Positions 23,145 through 32,575 of a stretch of 64,000 nucleotides of DNA are shown in pieces. Numbering within the stretch: position 1 is the first letter of the stretch; every line of letters starts with the position of its first letter. The notes below the pieces were generated by a model. That model ran no database searches. It worked only from the letters and a program-made list of their open reading frames with translations, and was not told the origin of the DNA. Location of the stretch: NCBI GenBank assembly GCA_900318085.1, contig ONJF01000009.1, positions 62,001 through 126,000 on the forward strand, given 5' to 3'. Origin of the DNA: an uncultured Bacteroidales bacterium. Lineage in GTDB: Bacteria > Bacteroidota > Bacteroidia > Bacteroidales > F082. The translations under genes were made by a program, and so were the position numbers.

Positions 23145-25250
23145 TTACTTCACAACGAACTTCATGGTGTTCTCAAAGCCGTTGGCCTTCACGGTGACGA
23201 AGTAGACGCCGCTGCTGAGGCTGCTGGTGTTGAGGGTCGGGGTGTTGATACCCGTGTTGATGCTGACGTTCTTGTCCATCACCTTCTGGCCCATGAGGTT
23301 GTAGACGCTGATGCTCATCTCGGAAGCCTGGGCGGCGTTCACTTCGATGGTCATTTGGTCGACGACGGGGTTGGGATAGATGCGGGTGGTGGTCACAGGA
23401 TTGACGGCATCGTGGTTTTCGGGGACGTTCACCATTTCGGGATCGGCAAGCACTCTGACGGCATAGATGACGTTTTCAGAAGCCTGGGTTTGGGCAGCGT
23501 TGGAGCCCCACCACCAGCCGACGTCCGGGTCGGTTTGGAAGCCGAACCAGAATTCACCATCGTTGACGGTGTTGGGCACCGACATGGTGAAGGTGTTCTC
23601 TTGCTCACTGAATTCGAAGGCATCTTGACCATCGGAGATGTCGTCAATGATTTGATGCCAATAACCTTCGTCGACATTGCGATAGCTTACATAGACATGT
23701 CTGAAGAAGTATTGGTTGCCATTCATGTTGTAGTAGCCGCTATTCTCGGGATCCGAGCAAGGTGCTGAATAGGCGCAAGCCAGGTTGCCTTGGGGGTCGC
23801 ACGAAAGGGCGGGTTGACCAGAAGTACCATAGAACTTGGGATAGTAGTCATCGCCGTGATAATAATAGTTGGTCCAGTTGCTCCAATCACCAAACTCCTC
23901 ATAGTAGGGCATCCAACCGATCCATTTGGTGGTGTCGCCCACGATGGTGACATAACCCGGGTTTTCGGGATCCGGCCACCACAGACGAGCAACGTGGTGC
24001 GGGTTGGGATTTCTGAGGTGAGGATCTGTGTATTCAGGGTGCTCGGTGTCTTGCATAGGAGCCTCTTGGGTGTCGTTCCAATAGAGGATGCCGTCAACAG
24101 AGCGGCCATAGTACAAGGTGTAGTAGCCTTCCTGGTTATCCGTGGTGTGGATGATTTCGTGGGTGTTGAGGGCAACGTGGGCAGTGCCATTGTTGTCGAC
24201 GGTGATGGCACCATTCATGGGGATGAAGAGGGTGTCTTCCATGCCCCAAGGCTCACCATTTTCGTAATCGAAAGATCTGCCTTCATAGGGGTTCTCCCAA
24301 ATCTTGAAAGTGTTCCAGGTCAGACCGTCGTCGGTCGACTTGAACATCCAGACGCTGTTGGTCAGTTGGCCGGAATAGAGGAGGGCCACGGTGTGACCAT
24401 TGGCAGCCAGGGCATAGTCGTCAGCCGAGAAAGTGCCGATGTGATAGTTGTACTCCTCGAGGGGACCATAGCTCACAGTCCAGTTTTCGGCGTCTTCCGA
24501 ACGGAACAACACCGTACGGATGTCAGTCTCGTCGCTGCTGATGCTGTGTTGCAAAGCGGCAGCCACGTGGATGATGTTGTGGTGATCGCCAGTGGTGACC
24601 ACTCTCGGCCAGGTCGGGTATTCATTGTAGGGATAGCCTTCGGGATAGTTCGGCAGAGCGCCACGGAATTGCCATTCGCCTTCACCGGCGTACTCTCTGG
24701 TGTAGCAGTTCAGAGCGCCATTGCCGTGCGAAAGGAGGATTTCGCCATTATCACCCCATTGGGCGATGGTCGGCCAACCTGATATCCAGCTCTCAACGCG
24801 AGCATCGGGGCCTTCACCATTTTCGACGGTACCATAAATCCATTCGCCAGTGGCAAATTCTTTGCTTTCCATGGGCTTGTAGAAGTTGTAACCCGTACCA
24901 CGATCCGCAGGAGTGGCATTGTTGGGAGTCAGGTGCGACATGGTGGCGGTAACGGCAACCGAACCATTGGGCAGCTGATACATACGGTTGGCAACAAACT
25001 GGTTCGATTGGAGGTCGTAGAAGGTCATGACGGTACCAGCGTAATCAAGGTCGCCTTGATATCTGCTGCTCACCACGACGGGGGCTTGAGGGGCAAATTG
25101 GGCAGCAGTGGGTTCTGCCATGTCTTTGCCTACGGTAACTTTTTGGTCGCGGGCAACACCTGAACGGATGTCAGACTTTGCAACGCGATGTTGTGCGATT
25201 GCACTAAAGCCTAATGCAAGGCTCAAAGTTAGTAAAAACAATTTCTTCAT
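23145..25250 (-). CDS. Secreted BNR-like protein with T9SS tail (paralogue 2)
   Basis: 701 residues starting MKKLFLLTLSLALGFSAIAQ (signal peptide). It shares layout with the neighbouring 20689-22647 protein: an N-terminal segment with KSDIRSGVARDQKV resembling SHKDVKHNVATMQK, then propeller-like strands with FRSEDAENWTVS and FKSTDDGLTWNTF Asp-box-type motifs, and a C-terminal T9SS tail (TRIYPNPVVDQMTIEV ... SSGVYFVTVKANG). Both genes lie head to tail, each followed by family A repeats and an equivalent terminator, suggesting an old duplication. A TATTTTTGC promoter box is at 25298-25306. The ligand is unknown; a surface or secreted glycan-binding role is inference. Confidence 0.85.
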   Translation of the reverse strand: MKKLFLLTLSLALGFSAIAQHRVAKSDIRSGVARDQKVTVGKDMAEPTAAQFAPQAPVVVSSRYQGDLDYAGTVMTFYDLQSNQFVANRMYQLPNGSVAVTATMSHLTPNNATPADRGTGYNFYKPMESKEFATGEWIYGTVENGEGPDARVESWISGWPTIAQWGDNGEILLSHGNGALNCYTREYAGEGEWQFRGALPNYPEGYPYNEYPTWPRVVTTGDHHNIIHVAAALQHSISSDETDIRTVLFRSEDAENWTVSYGPLEEYNYHIGTFSADDYALAANGHTVALLYSGQLTNSVWMFKSTDDGLTWNTFKIWENPYEGRSFDYENGEPWGMEDTLFIPMNGAITVDNNGTAHVALNTHEIIHTTDNQEGYYTLYYGRSVDGILYWNDTQEAPMQDTEHPEYTDPHLRNPNPHHVARLWWPDPENPGYVTIVGDTTKWIGWMPYYEEFGDWSNWTNYYYHGDDYYPKFYGTSGQPALSCDPQGNLACAYSAPCSDPENSGYYNMNGNQYFFRHVYVSYRNVDEGYWHQIIDDISDGQDAFEFSEQENTFTMSVPNTVNDGEFWFGFQTDPDVGWWWGSNAAQTQASENVIYAVRVLADPEMVNVPENHDAVNPVTTTRIYPNPVVDQMTIEVNAAQASEMSISVYNLMGQKVMDKNVSINTGINTPTLNTSSLSSGVYFVTVKANGFENTMKFVVK

Positions 25251-25297
25251 GATGTTTTGTTTTTAAGGTTAATGATAATTGTTGTCGATATTAGGTC

Positions 25298-25306
25298 GCA
25301 AAAATA
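25298..25306 (-). promoter_or_regulatory. -7 promoter box for T9SS BNR paralogue 2
   Basis: Minus-strand TATTTTTGC, an exact consensus match, 48 bases upstream of the ATG at 25250. Confidence 0.6.
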
Positions 25307-25383
25307 AACATTTTTGGTTAAATGCGGCCAAAAGAATGATTTTTTTTCTTCAAAAAGCAATTCTTCGCAAAAGATGTGCCAGA

Positions 25384-25432
25384 GATTCCCGTAGGGAATG
25401 GAGAATAAGTTCGGCGTGTAATGCGGCGGCAG
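25384..25432. repeat. Family A half-copy, left half only
   Basis: GATTCCCGTAGGGAATGGAG to GCGGCGGCAGG, ending at the centre and followed directly by a complete copy, exactly as at 22776-22827. Confidence 0.75.
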
Positions 25433-25434
25433 GG

Positions 25435-25563
25435 GATTTCCTGCGGGAATGGAGAGGTGTTTGTTTTATGTTTAGCGGCGGCAGAAAAGAATTCATTGTT
25501 GGGAACGTCATAAGCCGCCGCGGATAACAACAGGTTGGAGAAACTCCATTCCCTTGGGAATCT
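25435..25563. repeat. Nested long palindrome, family A, copy 5
   Basis: GATTTCCTGCGGGAATGGAG ... CTCCATTCCCTTGGGAATC with inner GCGGCGGC / GCCGCCGC arms. Lies in the divergent region between T9SS paralogue 2 and the GH92 gene. Confidence 0.85.
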
Positions 25564-25633
25564 CAAAAAAACACCTGCTCTTGTAAAACGGACAGTTTTT
25601 ATTTCTACTTTTACACCCTCAAATATGGATTCT

Positions 25634-28600
25634 ATGAAAAAACTATTCCTACCCTTATTGCTTATTGCCCTCGCGGCATGTACGCAGGAACCCAAGGCCG
25701 ACTTCGTCACCGATGCGGCCCAATATGTAGACCCCTTCATCGGGACGGGCGGCCACGGCCACACCTTCCCGGGCGCCACGGTGCCCTTCGGCATGGTGCA
25801 GTTCAGCCCCGACACCCGCATGAACGACTGGGACGGCTGCTCGGGCTACCACACCTCCGACAACACCATCCTCGGTTTCAGCACCACCCACCTCAGTGGC
25901 ACAGGCTGTTCTGACTATGGTGATTTTAGGTTTATGCCGTTTGTTAGCGACTTTGTTCCTGAAACGGATTCTCCCAAGGAAGTTAGTTCGTATTATTATG
26001 ACTCGTTATCCACTCATGCTTTCTTTAACCACGAAGATGAAGATGCAAAAGCGGGTTTTTATTCCGTGGTGTTGGATGATGGCGTAAAGGTTGAATTGAC
26101 CACAGGAGATCGAGTGGGTATGATGCGCTGCACTTACCCAGAAAAAGGCATACAGAATCTAATGCTTGATATGCAGCATGGCGTGAATGATGAGTATGTT
26201 TATGAATCAGAAATTAATGTGGAAAATGACCATGCCATTAGTGGTTTCCGCCGCACTCGTGACTGGGCCAATGATCAATACCTGTATTTTTATGCCGAGT
26301 TTTCAAAATCTTTTGAATTGGAGCTGGATGCGGAACCTAATATAGGTTATGATTATTGCGGTTACTTTGATGATCCTAAAAATGCAGGCAAGCCTATGCC
26401 TAAACCTAAGGCAATGTATGCTTATTTCCATTTCCCTGATTCTAATAGAGAACCTGTCGTCATGCGCATCGCCCTCTCTGCCGTCGACGTGGAAGGAGCG
26501 AAGAACAACCTGAAAGCGGAACTCGCCGAAAACGACTTCGATTTCGATGCTCTAAAGCAAAAAGCATACGACAAGTGGAACAAGGAACTGCTCCGCTACG
26601 AGGTGAGCGACCCCAACGAGTCGAACAAGACGGTGTTCTACTCTGCCCTCTATCACTGCATGGTTGCCCCCAACCTCTTCAGCGATGCCGACGGCCGCTA
26701 TCGCGCCCACGACTTGAAGATCTATAAGTCCGAAAGACCCGTCTACACTGTGTTCTCTTTGTGGGACACCTTCCGCAGCCTGCATCCGCTCTTCAGCCTC
26801 ATGCAGCGCGAGCGTACCCTCGATTTCATCAACACCTTTATTAATAAGTACGAGACCAACCCGCACCACATGCTGCCCATCTGGGAGCTGGCCGCCAACG
26901 AAACCTACTGCATGATTGGCAACCACGCCATCCCCGTCATCGCCGACGCCTATTTTGCCGGCATCCGCGACTTCGACACGGAGAAGGCTCTCGAGGCTAT
27001 GGTGGCCAGCCAGAAAGACGACTTCCGCGGCATGGGCGCCTATATGAAATACGGCTACATCCCGATTGAGGTGGAAGGCGAGGCCGTTTCCAAGACGCTG
27101 GAATATGCCTACGACGACTGGTGCGTGGCCCGCATGGCAGAGGACATGGGCAAGCAGGACATCGCTGATGAGTTCTATGCGCGTGCACAGGCTTACAAGA
27201 ACATCTACAATCCCGAGAACCAGTTCTTCCAGGGCCGTCGCAATGGCGGCTGGTCGCGTCCCTTCGATCCCGCACAGGTCAACTTCACGCTGACCGAGGC
27301 CAACTCCTACCAATACGGTTTCTTTGTGCCGCAGGATGTGAACGGCCATATCGACTTGATGGGTGGCTGGAACGCCTACGAGGCCAAACTCGATGCCCTC
27401 TTCAACGCGCCTTCCAACCTGACAGGCCGCGAGCAACCCGACATCACGGGCCTCATCGGACAATACGCCCACGGCAACGAGCCGAGCCATAATACGGTGT
27501 ATATGTATAACTTTGTCGGTCAGCCGACCAAGACGCAGAGATATGTGAAACAGGTGTTGGATGACTTCTATACCGACCGTCGCGATGGCTATGCCGGTAA
27601 TGAAGATTGCGGTCAGATGTCGGCATGGGCCGTGCTTTCATGCATGGGCTTCTATCCCGCCACACCCGCTTCGGGGTATTATGTGCTGGGCGTGCCGCGT
27701 TTCGAGCGCATCCGTCTGACCTTCGAGAACGGCAAGCAGTTTGAGGTTGTCGCCAAGAACTTGAACAACAAGAACTGCTTCGTGAAGTCGGTCAAGCTGA
27801 ACGGTCAGCCTTTAGAGCGTAGTTTCATCACCTTTGAGGAGGTCTACAATGGCGGCACTTTGGAATTTACCATGACCGACCAGTCCAACTCCACTTGGGC
27901 GACGCAACCCGAAAACTGCCCCGTGGTGCGTACTCATGGCGAAAACATCGTCATCGTTCCGACCATCAACGCCCAATCCGACACTTTCTTCGACAGTCTC
28001 ATGGTGAGCATGAGCCATCCTGTGGAAGGTGTGAAGATCTACTATACTATGGACGGTACAGACCCAAGGGAGAACGGCCAGCTGTATGAACAGCCGCTTT
28101 GCCTCAAAGAGAATGCGACCCTATGTGCCGCAGCAGAGCAAGACGGTCGCTGGAGCCTGCCCATCGACGCGCAATACTATCTGATTGATGCGCGTCACAG
28201 CGTGAAATTGGAGAACAAATACAACGAGCAATACGAGGCAGGTGGCCTCAAGGCCCTCATCGACCATCAGCGGGGCGGTGAGAACTTCCGCACGGGTTCG
28301 TGGCAGGGTTATTATGGCGTCGACCTCATCGCTACAGTCGACTTGGGCCAAAGCAAGAAGATCAACCGCTTGGCGGGCAGCTTCCTGCAGGAGATTTACT
28401 CCTGGATTTGGATGCCAACCGAGGTGGAGTACTTTGTCAGTGACGACGGCAAGAGTTTCCGCAGCGTGGGTAAGGTGAAGAACAATGTGCCTACTGATGC
28501 CGACGGCGCTTTCGTCCAGGAGATGGAAGTGCGGCCGCGCACCAATGCCCGCTATGTGAAGATGGTGGCCAAGACCATCGGCACTTGCCCCGAAGGCCAT

Positions 28601-28654
28601 GTCGGCGCCGGACAGAAGGCTTGGATCTTCTGTGATGAACTGGTGATAGAATAA
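25634..28654 (+). CDS. GH92 family alpha-mannosidase (lipoprotein) with C-terminal sandwich domains
   Basis: Exo-alpha-mannosidase of the calcium-dependent GH92 family, acting on host or dietary N-glycans and mannans. From the ATG at 25634, 1006 residues begin with a lipoprotein signal (MKKLFLPLLLIALAAC). QYVDPFIGTGGHGHTFPGA and PFGMVQFSPDT are hallmark N-terminal motifs; GNEPSHNTVYMYNFVG and NEDCGQMSAWAVLSCMGFYP form the active-site region. The C-terminal about 250 residues add a chitobiase-like (IYYTMDGTDP) and a discoidin-like (F5/8) module. Oddity: 25917-26455 uses AT-richer codons than the flanks, as if a gene segment had been exchanged by recombination. A longer frame from 25535 is inside repeat DNA and unlikely. 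Confidence 0.93.
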   Translation: MKKLFLPLLLIALAACTQEPKADFVTDAAQYVDPFIGTGGHGHTFPGATVPFGMVQFSPDTRMNDWDGCSGYHTSDNTILGFSTTHLSGTGCSDYGDFRFMPFVSDFVPETDSPKEVSSYYYDSLSTHAFFNHEDEDAKAGFYSVVLDDGVKVELTTGDRVGMMRCTYPEKGIQNLMLDMQHGVNDEYVYESEINVENDHAISGFRRTRDWANDQYLYFYAEFSKSFELELDAEPNIGYDYCGYFDDPKNAGKPMPKPKAMYAYFHFPDSNREPVVMRIALSAVDVEGAKNNLKAELAENDFDFDALKQKAYDKWNKELLRYEVSDPNESNKTVFYSALYHCMVAPNLFSDADGRYRAHDLKIYKSERPVYTVFSLWDTFRSLHPLFSLMQRERTLDFINTFINKYETNPHHMLPIWELAANETYCMIGNHAIPVIADAYFAGIRDFDTEKALEAMVASQKDDFRGMGAYMKYGYIPIEVEGEAVSKTLEYAYDDWCVARMAEDMGKQDIADEFYARAQAYKNIYNPENQFFQGRRNGGWSRPFDPAQVNFTLTEANSYQYGFFVPQDVNGHIDLMGGWNAYEAKLDALFNAPSNLTGREQPDITGLIGQYAHGNEPSHNTVYMYNFVGQPTKTQRYVKQVLDDFYTDRRDGYAGNEDCGQMSAWAVLSCMGFYPATPASGYYVLGVPRFERIRLTFENGKQFEVVAKNLNNKNCFVKSVKLNGQPLERSFITFEEVYNGGTLEFTMTDQSNSTWATQPENCPVVRTHGENIVIVPTINAQSDTFFDSLMVSMSHPVEGVKIYYTMDGTDPRENGQLYEQPLCLKENATLCAAAEQDGRWSLPIDAQYYLIDARHSVKLENKYNEQYEAGGLKALIDHQRGGENFRTGSWQGYYGVDLIATVDLGQSKKINRLAGSFLQEIYSWIWMPTEVEYFVSDDGKSFRSVGKVKNNVPTDADGAFVQEMEVRPRTNARYVKMVAKTIGTCPEGHVGAGQKAWIFCDELVIE

Positions 28655-28683
28655 TAGTCTGGGGAGGACAAGCCTACCCCCTG

Positions 28684-28772
28684 AGCGTCATGGCGGAGGA
28701 ACATCCGCCATCTCCTGAACGCAAAGGATACTCCAATGCTCAGGAGATCGCGGATCAAGTCCGCGATGACGC
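28684..28772. repeat. Composite palindrome (family F) between GH92 and pfp
   Basis: Outer arms AGCGTCAT / ATGACGCT enclose two hairpins, GGCGGAGGAACATCCGCC and CGCGGATCAAGTCCGCG, each with adjacent ATCTCCTGA / TCAGGAGAT arms. Same design as 41758-41849, 52664-52786, 58361-58476 and 8501-8599. Confidence 0.75.
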
Positions 28773-28811
28773 TGAAAAAGAGAAACAACGAACTAACTAA
28801 ACAACATAACA

Positions 28812-30029
28812 ATGAAAGAATCCATCGTAATCCTCGCCGGCGGCGGTCCGGCACCTGGAATCAACACGGTGATCAGCACCGTAGCCAAGACCTTCCTCAA
28901 GGACGGTTATCGCGTTCTCGGCCTCAACGAAGGCTACAAGAACCTCTTCAAGCCCGACCCCGATGTCATCGAAATGGACTTCCTCTATGCCGATGCCATC
29001 CTCAAACAAGGTGGTTCTGCCTTGAAGATGAGCCGTTACAAACCGAAGAACGAGGAGTTTAACACCGAGTTCTTTGTCAAGAACAACATTAAACTGTTGG
29101 TGACCATCGGCGGCGACGACACCGCCTCGACAGCCAACCGCATCTCCAAGTTCTTGGCCAACAGCGGTTTCCCCATCCAAAATATCCATGTGCCCAAGAC
29201 CATCGACAACGACCTGCCCTTGCCTGAAGGCAGCCCCACTTTTGGCTATTATTCAGCTAAAGACGCTGGCGTGCATTTGGTGCAGACCATCTACGAAGAT
29301 GCCCGTACCAGCGGCAACTGGTTTGTGGTCTCCGCCATGGGTCGCGAGGCGGGTCACCTGGCTTTCGGCATGACATCGGCCTGCCACTGCCCGATGGTGG
29401 TCATCCCCGAGATGTTCAATAATGCCCAAGTGACTTTCGATTCCATCATCAAGATGGTGGTGAGTTCCATCGTGAAGCGCAAGCTGTTGGGCGTCAACTA
29501 TGGCGTGGCTATTATCAGCGAGGGCGTTTTCCACTTCATGAGCGACGAGGAGATCGAGAAGTCAGGTGTGGCCTTCACCTACGACGAGCACGGCCATCCC
29601 GAGCTGGGCAATGTCAGTAAGGCACACATCTTCAACCTCTTGTTGCAGCAGCGCCTGAAGGCATTAGGCTTGAATGTGAAGAGCCGTCCTGTCGAGATTG
29701 GCTATGGCATCCGTTGCGTCGAGCCCAATGGCTACGACCTGACCTATTGCTCGTTGTTGGGCTATGGCGTGAAGAAACTCTTCGACAAGGGCGTGAGTGG
29801 CGCTATGGTCACCGCCAACCCCAAGGGTGAGATCGAGCCGTTGTATCTCAAGGATGTGGAAGATGAGAACGGCAAGATCAAGCCGCGTTTGGTCAACTTG
29901 AGCGGTCCCAAGGCAGAGCTCATCTTCAATGAGGGCTTGCAGTACATCGGTCCTGCCGACTACGAAGCAGCCAAGGCCTATCTGCCGAATCCCGAGGACT
30001 ATGACTTCAAGAAGATCTTGAAATGGTAA
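28812..30029 (+). CDS. Diphosphate-dependent (PPi-type) 6-phosphofructokinase
   Basis: Glycolytic enzyme of 405 residues phosphorylating fructose 6-phosphate. GGGPAPGINTVI is the N-terminal phosphate-binding loop. The donor-specificity motif is GGDDT (100-104), where the second aspartate replaces the glycine of ATP-dependent enzymes and marks PPi use; PKTIDND (128-134) also fits the PPi group. The acceptor site reads GREAGHLA. Two in the region 250-330 (IGYGIRCVEPNGYDL) bind the sugar phosphate. It stands alone with its own terminator. PPi use is inferred from motif identity, not shown. Confidence 0.9.
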   Translation: MKESIVILAGGGPAPGINTVISTVAKTFLKDGYRVLGLNEGYKNLFKPDPDVIEMDFLYADAILKQGGSALKMSRYKPKNEEFNTEFFVKNNIKLLVTIGGDDTASTANRISKFLANSGFPIQNIHVPKTIDNDLPLPEGSPTFGYYSAKDAGVHLVQTIYEDARTSGNWFVVSAMGREAGHLAFGMTSACHCPMVVIPEMFNNAQVTFDSIIKMVVSSIVKRKLLGVNYGVAIISEGVFHFMSDEEIEKSGVAFTYDEHGHPELGNVSKAHIFNLLLQQRLKALGLNVKSRPVEIGYGIRCVEPNGYDLTYCSLLGYGVKKLFDKGVSGAMVTANPKGEIEPLYLKDVEDENGKIKPRLVNLSGPKAELIFNEGLQYIGPADYEAAKAYLPNPEDYDFKKILKW

Positions 30030-30058
30030 TTCCGGTGTGACATCCCTACCGAAAACAG

Positions 30059-30088
30059 AAAGCCGCCTCGAATCGACGAGGCGGCTTT
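30059..30088. terminator. Bidirectional terminator between pfp and the C10 protease
   Basis: AAAGCCGCCTCG pairs perfectly with CGAGGCGGCTTT around a six-base loop; A and T flanks serve both convergent genes. Confidence 0.8.
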
Positions 30089-30114
30089 CAACATATATGA
30101 AAACAAAACCTTTA

Positions 30115-32475
30115 TTATCGTAAATTGACCTTCTGTATCGTTACGCCATTTTCAGTCTCAATGCGGATGAGATACATGCCCGATTCGAAGCGGCTCATGT
30201 CGAGGGTAGTGTTGCCCTCGGCTTTCGTCTCTTGGAGCGTCTGACCCAAGAGATTGCTTATGCTAATGAGCATTGTTCCTTGGCCTTCGATGTTGAGTAG
30301 GCCGTTGGTCGGGTTGGGGTAGACTTGTATGTCGCCAGAGTTTTCAGCAAGGTCGGTGATGATGATGATGATTTCTTCTTCTTCCGACTCGCAGTTTTCG
30401 TCGCCTCTGGCATAAGTGCAGGTTACCTCATACTTGTATCCGCCCATCCATTGGCTCGCCATGTTGTCAAAGTATTCATAGGTGGACAAGCCGTCGTAAG
30501 GAATCTCGGCAATGAGCTCGCCTTCAGCTTTATATGAAATCAGAGTACGATAGACATTGAAATGGTCTAAGTTGTTGGTGATGGTGGGCGTGTCCCAATG
30601 GAGATGGCCACCAAGGTTCTCTTCACCGGTGTAATAGTATTCGCCGTCGAGGTTCTGCACGGGATAGCATGCCAACGGGGCTTCCTCGCAGTTGTTCTCG
30701 TAGGTCATGAAGATGCCGTCTTCGAGGTCGCCAGAGGCATAGAGCTCGTTGCCATCATAGTCGAGGATGGTGAATGAACACTCACCATCGGTGTCGTGTT
30801 CAGGATAGGCGTGGTACCAGCCATGATTCCAGATGAAGTTGAGGTTGCCTCTCAACAAAGGCAGGTCGACGACCAACTCTGAGCCTTCCGTCATGCTGAC
30901 CACCGCAATGCGCTGGCCGCTTTCGGAGGCCACGCTGATGGCGGCGCCTTTCCAGCCGTCGCCACCGTCGTCGTGGAGTTGGAAGACGACGTTACATTTC
31001 TCGCCGACGAGCACGCTGCGGTAGGTGGTGCGGCTGATGCCAGCTTCATTGGTGACAAAGATGGCATATTCGTAAAGACCAGGCTCGAGACCGTTGTCTT
31101 CGTATTCCATGTCGGCACCCACTTGGGCGTCGGTCAGTTCGGCGATGACCTCGAAGTTGCGGCGGATAGTAATGGAGGTGATACCTGTCAAGGTGTTACC
31201 GTTGAGGTCGAGGGTGGGGTTGGTCCAACTGAGTCGTACGGCATCCAGTGAAGCTTCCTCAATGGCGACCATTTTGTCCACGCTGTCGGGACGGCTATAG
31301 TAGACATCGCCTTGCGGGATGATGTGACCCGTGAAGCCGTTCATTTGGTTGAAGGCATAGCGGGTGGTGTTGAGGGCTCCGATGGGGCACCAGGCGTTGT
31401 CGCGACCGCTCCAGCCCCAGTTGAAGTGGAAGTAGTCGTTCTCGTCGTAACCGTCGCACACATAGGCATGACCACCAGCGCCGCTGTCGTCTTGACCGCT
31501 GTAGTAGAGGGGCAGGAGTTCGTCCAAACCGCCATCTTTCAGCATCTGGGCCCATTCCTCGTTGGTGTAGCCCCAGCCTGGCCACCAATTGCCGTAGTTG
31601 GTCACATGATCGTTACAATTATAACGGAAGTAGCTGCGCAAAGCTGAAGGCACGGCATCGGAATAGGCACCACTACCACTACCGCTGTACATCATGTCGA
31701 CGGAAATGCCAAGATGATGCAGCAGCTGTGCTATTTCGAAGTATTCCTCTTCAGTGCTGGTGGAGTCCAAAGTGTTGGGCATCAGTTCGAAGTGGTATTC
31801 GGTTTCGCCGAAGTTGGCTGACTGTTGGGCATAACCATCGGGGTGGTAGCTGTGCGATCCCACGCCTTGTGCAGGCCATTCCCAGAATTTCATCACCATG
31901 CCCATGGCCGTGGCCACACAACCGGCATAAACGTGTCCACCACTGCCTTCAGGGTCTTCTGGGCATTGGCTGTTCCAAGGGAAGTTCTGGTTCCAAAGGG
32001 TTTGACAGAGCGGTCCCACCACGGTACGAGTTTGGCCGCCACGGTTGAGGCTGCCTTTTTCGTTTACCGAACGCCATTCAGCGACAATGTCGGGAGTGGC
32101 GGTGAGGTTGTGTTCACGCACATATTGGATTTCCTCGCAGAAGCCGTTGAGGGTGAATTGGAAGCCTTCCGACATATTGTTCGGGTCGAATGAGCCCGTG
32201 GTGGAGTAGGCGAGGATGGGTTTCACGCGGTCGTCGCCGGCCACGATGACGAAGCCTTCTCCGTTGCTGACGTTGAAGACGTAATAGTCAGTGGCGTTGC
32301 GGTTGGCGGCGATGCTGGCCAGTTGGAGTTGGATGTCGGCGTTTTTCTGGCTGACAGCAGTGGTGCTCAAGAACTTGGCACCCACTTTTTGTGCCTTTTG
32401 TTGGTCGACGGGGCCAGCCAACAAGTTGCCCAAGGTGAGGGCGGCAAGGCATAAGGTTAGAATGGTTTTTCTCAT
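30115..32475 (-). CDS. Secreted C10 (streptopain-like) cysteine protease with T9SS tail
   Basis: 786 residues with signal peptide MRKTILTLCLAALTLGNLLA and a Spi-type propeptide (GEGFVIVAGDDRVKPILAYS, about 73-92). The catalytic cysteine is Cys186 in GHVYAGCVATAMGMVM and the histidine is His336 in GGHAYVCDGYDENDYFHFNWGW. Fibronectin-like domains follow, including a MAM/EGSY-like segment (LHDDGGDGWKGAAIS) like that in the S8 protease. The C terminus (IQVYPNPTNGLLNI ... ESGMYLIRIETENG) is a T9SS type A tail. The family includes Porphyromonas and Prevotella interpain-like proteases. A surface or secreted proteolytic role in protein breakdown is likely. Confidence 0.93.
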   Translation of the reverse strand: MRKTILTLCLAALTLGNLLAGPVDQQKAQKVGAKFLSTTAVSQKNADIQLQLASIAANRNATDYYVFNVSNGEGFVIVAGDDRVKPILAYSTTGSFDPNNMSEGFQFTLNGFCEEIQYVREHNLTATPDIVAEWRSVNEKGSLNRGGQTRTVVGPLCQTLWNQNFPWNSQCPEDPEGSGGHVYAGCVATAMGMVMKFWEWPAQGVGSHSYHPDGYAQQSANFGETEYHFELMPNTLDSTSTEEEYFEIAQLLHHLGISVDMMYSGSGSGAYSDAVPSALRSYFRYNCNDHVTNYGNWWPGWGYTNEEWAQMLKDGGLDELLPLYYSGQDDSGAGGHAYVCDGYDENDYFHFNWGWSGRDNAWCPIGALNTTRYAFNQMNGFTGHIIPQGDVYYSRPDSVDKMVAIEEASLDAVRLSWTNPTLDLNGNTLTGITSITIRRNFEVIAELTDAQVGADMEYEDNGLEPGLYEYAIFVTNEAGISRTTYRSVLVGEKCNVVFQLHDDGGDGWKGAAISVASESGQRIAVVSMTEGSELVVDLPLLRGNLNFIWNHGWYHAYPEHDTDGECSFTILDYDGNELYASGDLEDGIFMTYENNCEEAPLACYPVQNLDGEYYYTGEENLGGHLHWDTPTITNNLDHFNVYRTLISYKAEGELIAEIPYDGLSTYEYFDNMASQWMGGYKYEVTCTYARGDENCESEEEEIIIIITDLAENSGDIQVYPNPTNGLLNIEGQGTMLISISNLLGQTLQETKAEGNTTLDMSRFESGMYLIRIETENGVTIQKVNLR

Positions 32476-32575
32476 TGTTTCAACTATTGTTTGTTTGACT
32501 ATTGTTTGACTATTATAGACTGGTTTATTATTAGGTGCTTTACAGCATGAAGAAATAACGACTATTTAAATAGTT

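Noticed and set aside
23790..24782. 330-codon plus-strand frame opposite T9SS BNR paralogue 2
   Set aside because: Antisense to a gene with signal peptide and T9SS tail; peptide is Val/Gly/His-rich without domains.
20689..25250. Calling the two BNR-type T9SS proteins sialidases
   Set aside because: Asp-box-like motifs are present but the catalytic arginine triad and Tyr/Glu pair could not be placed.
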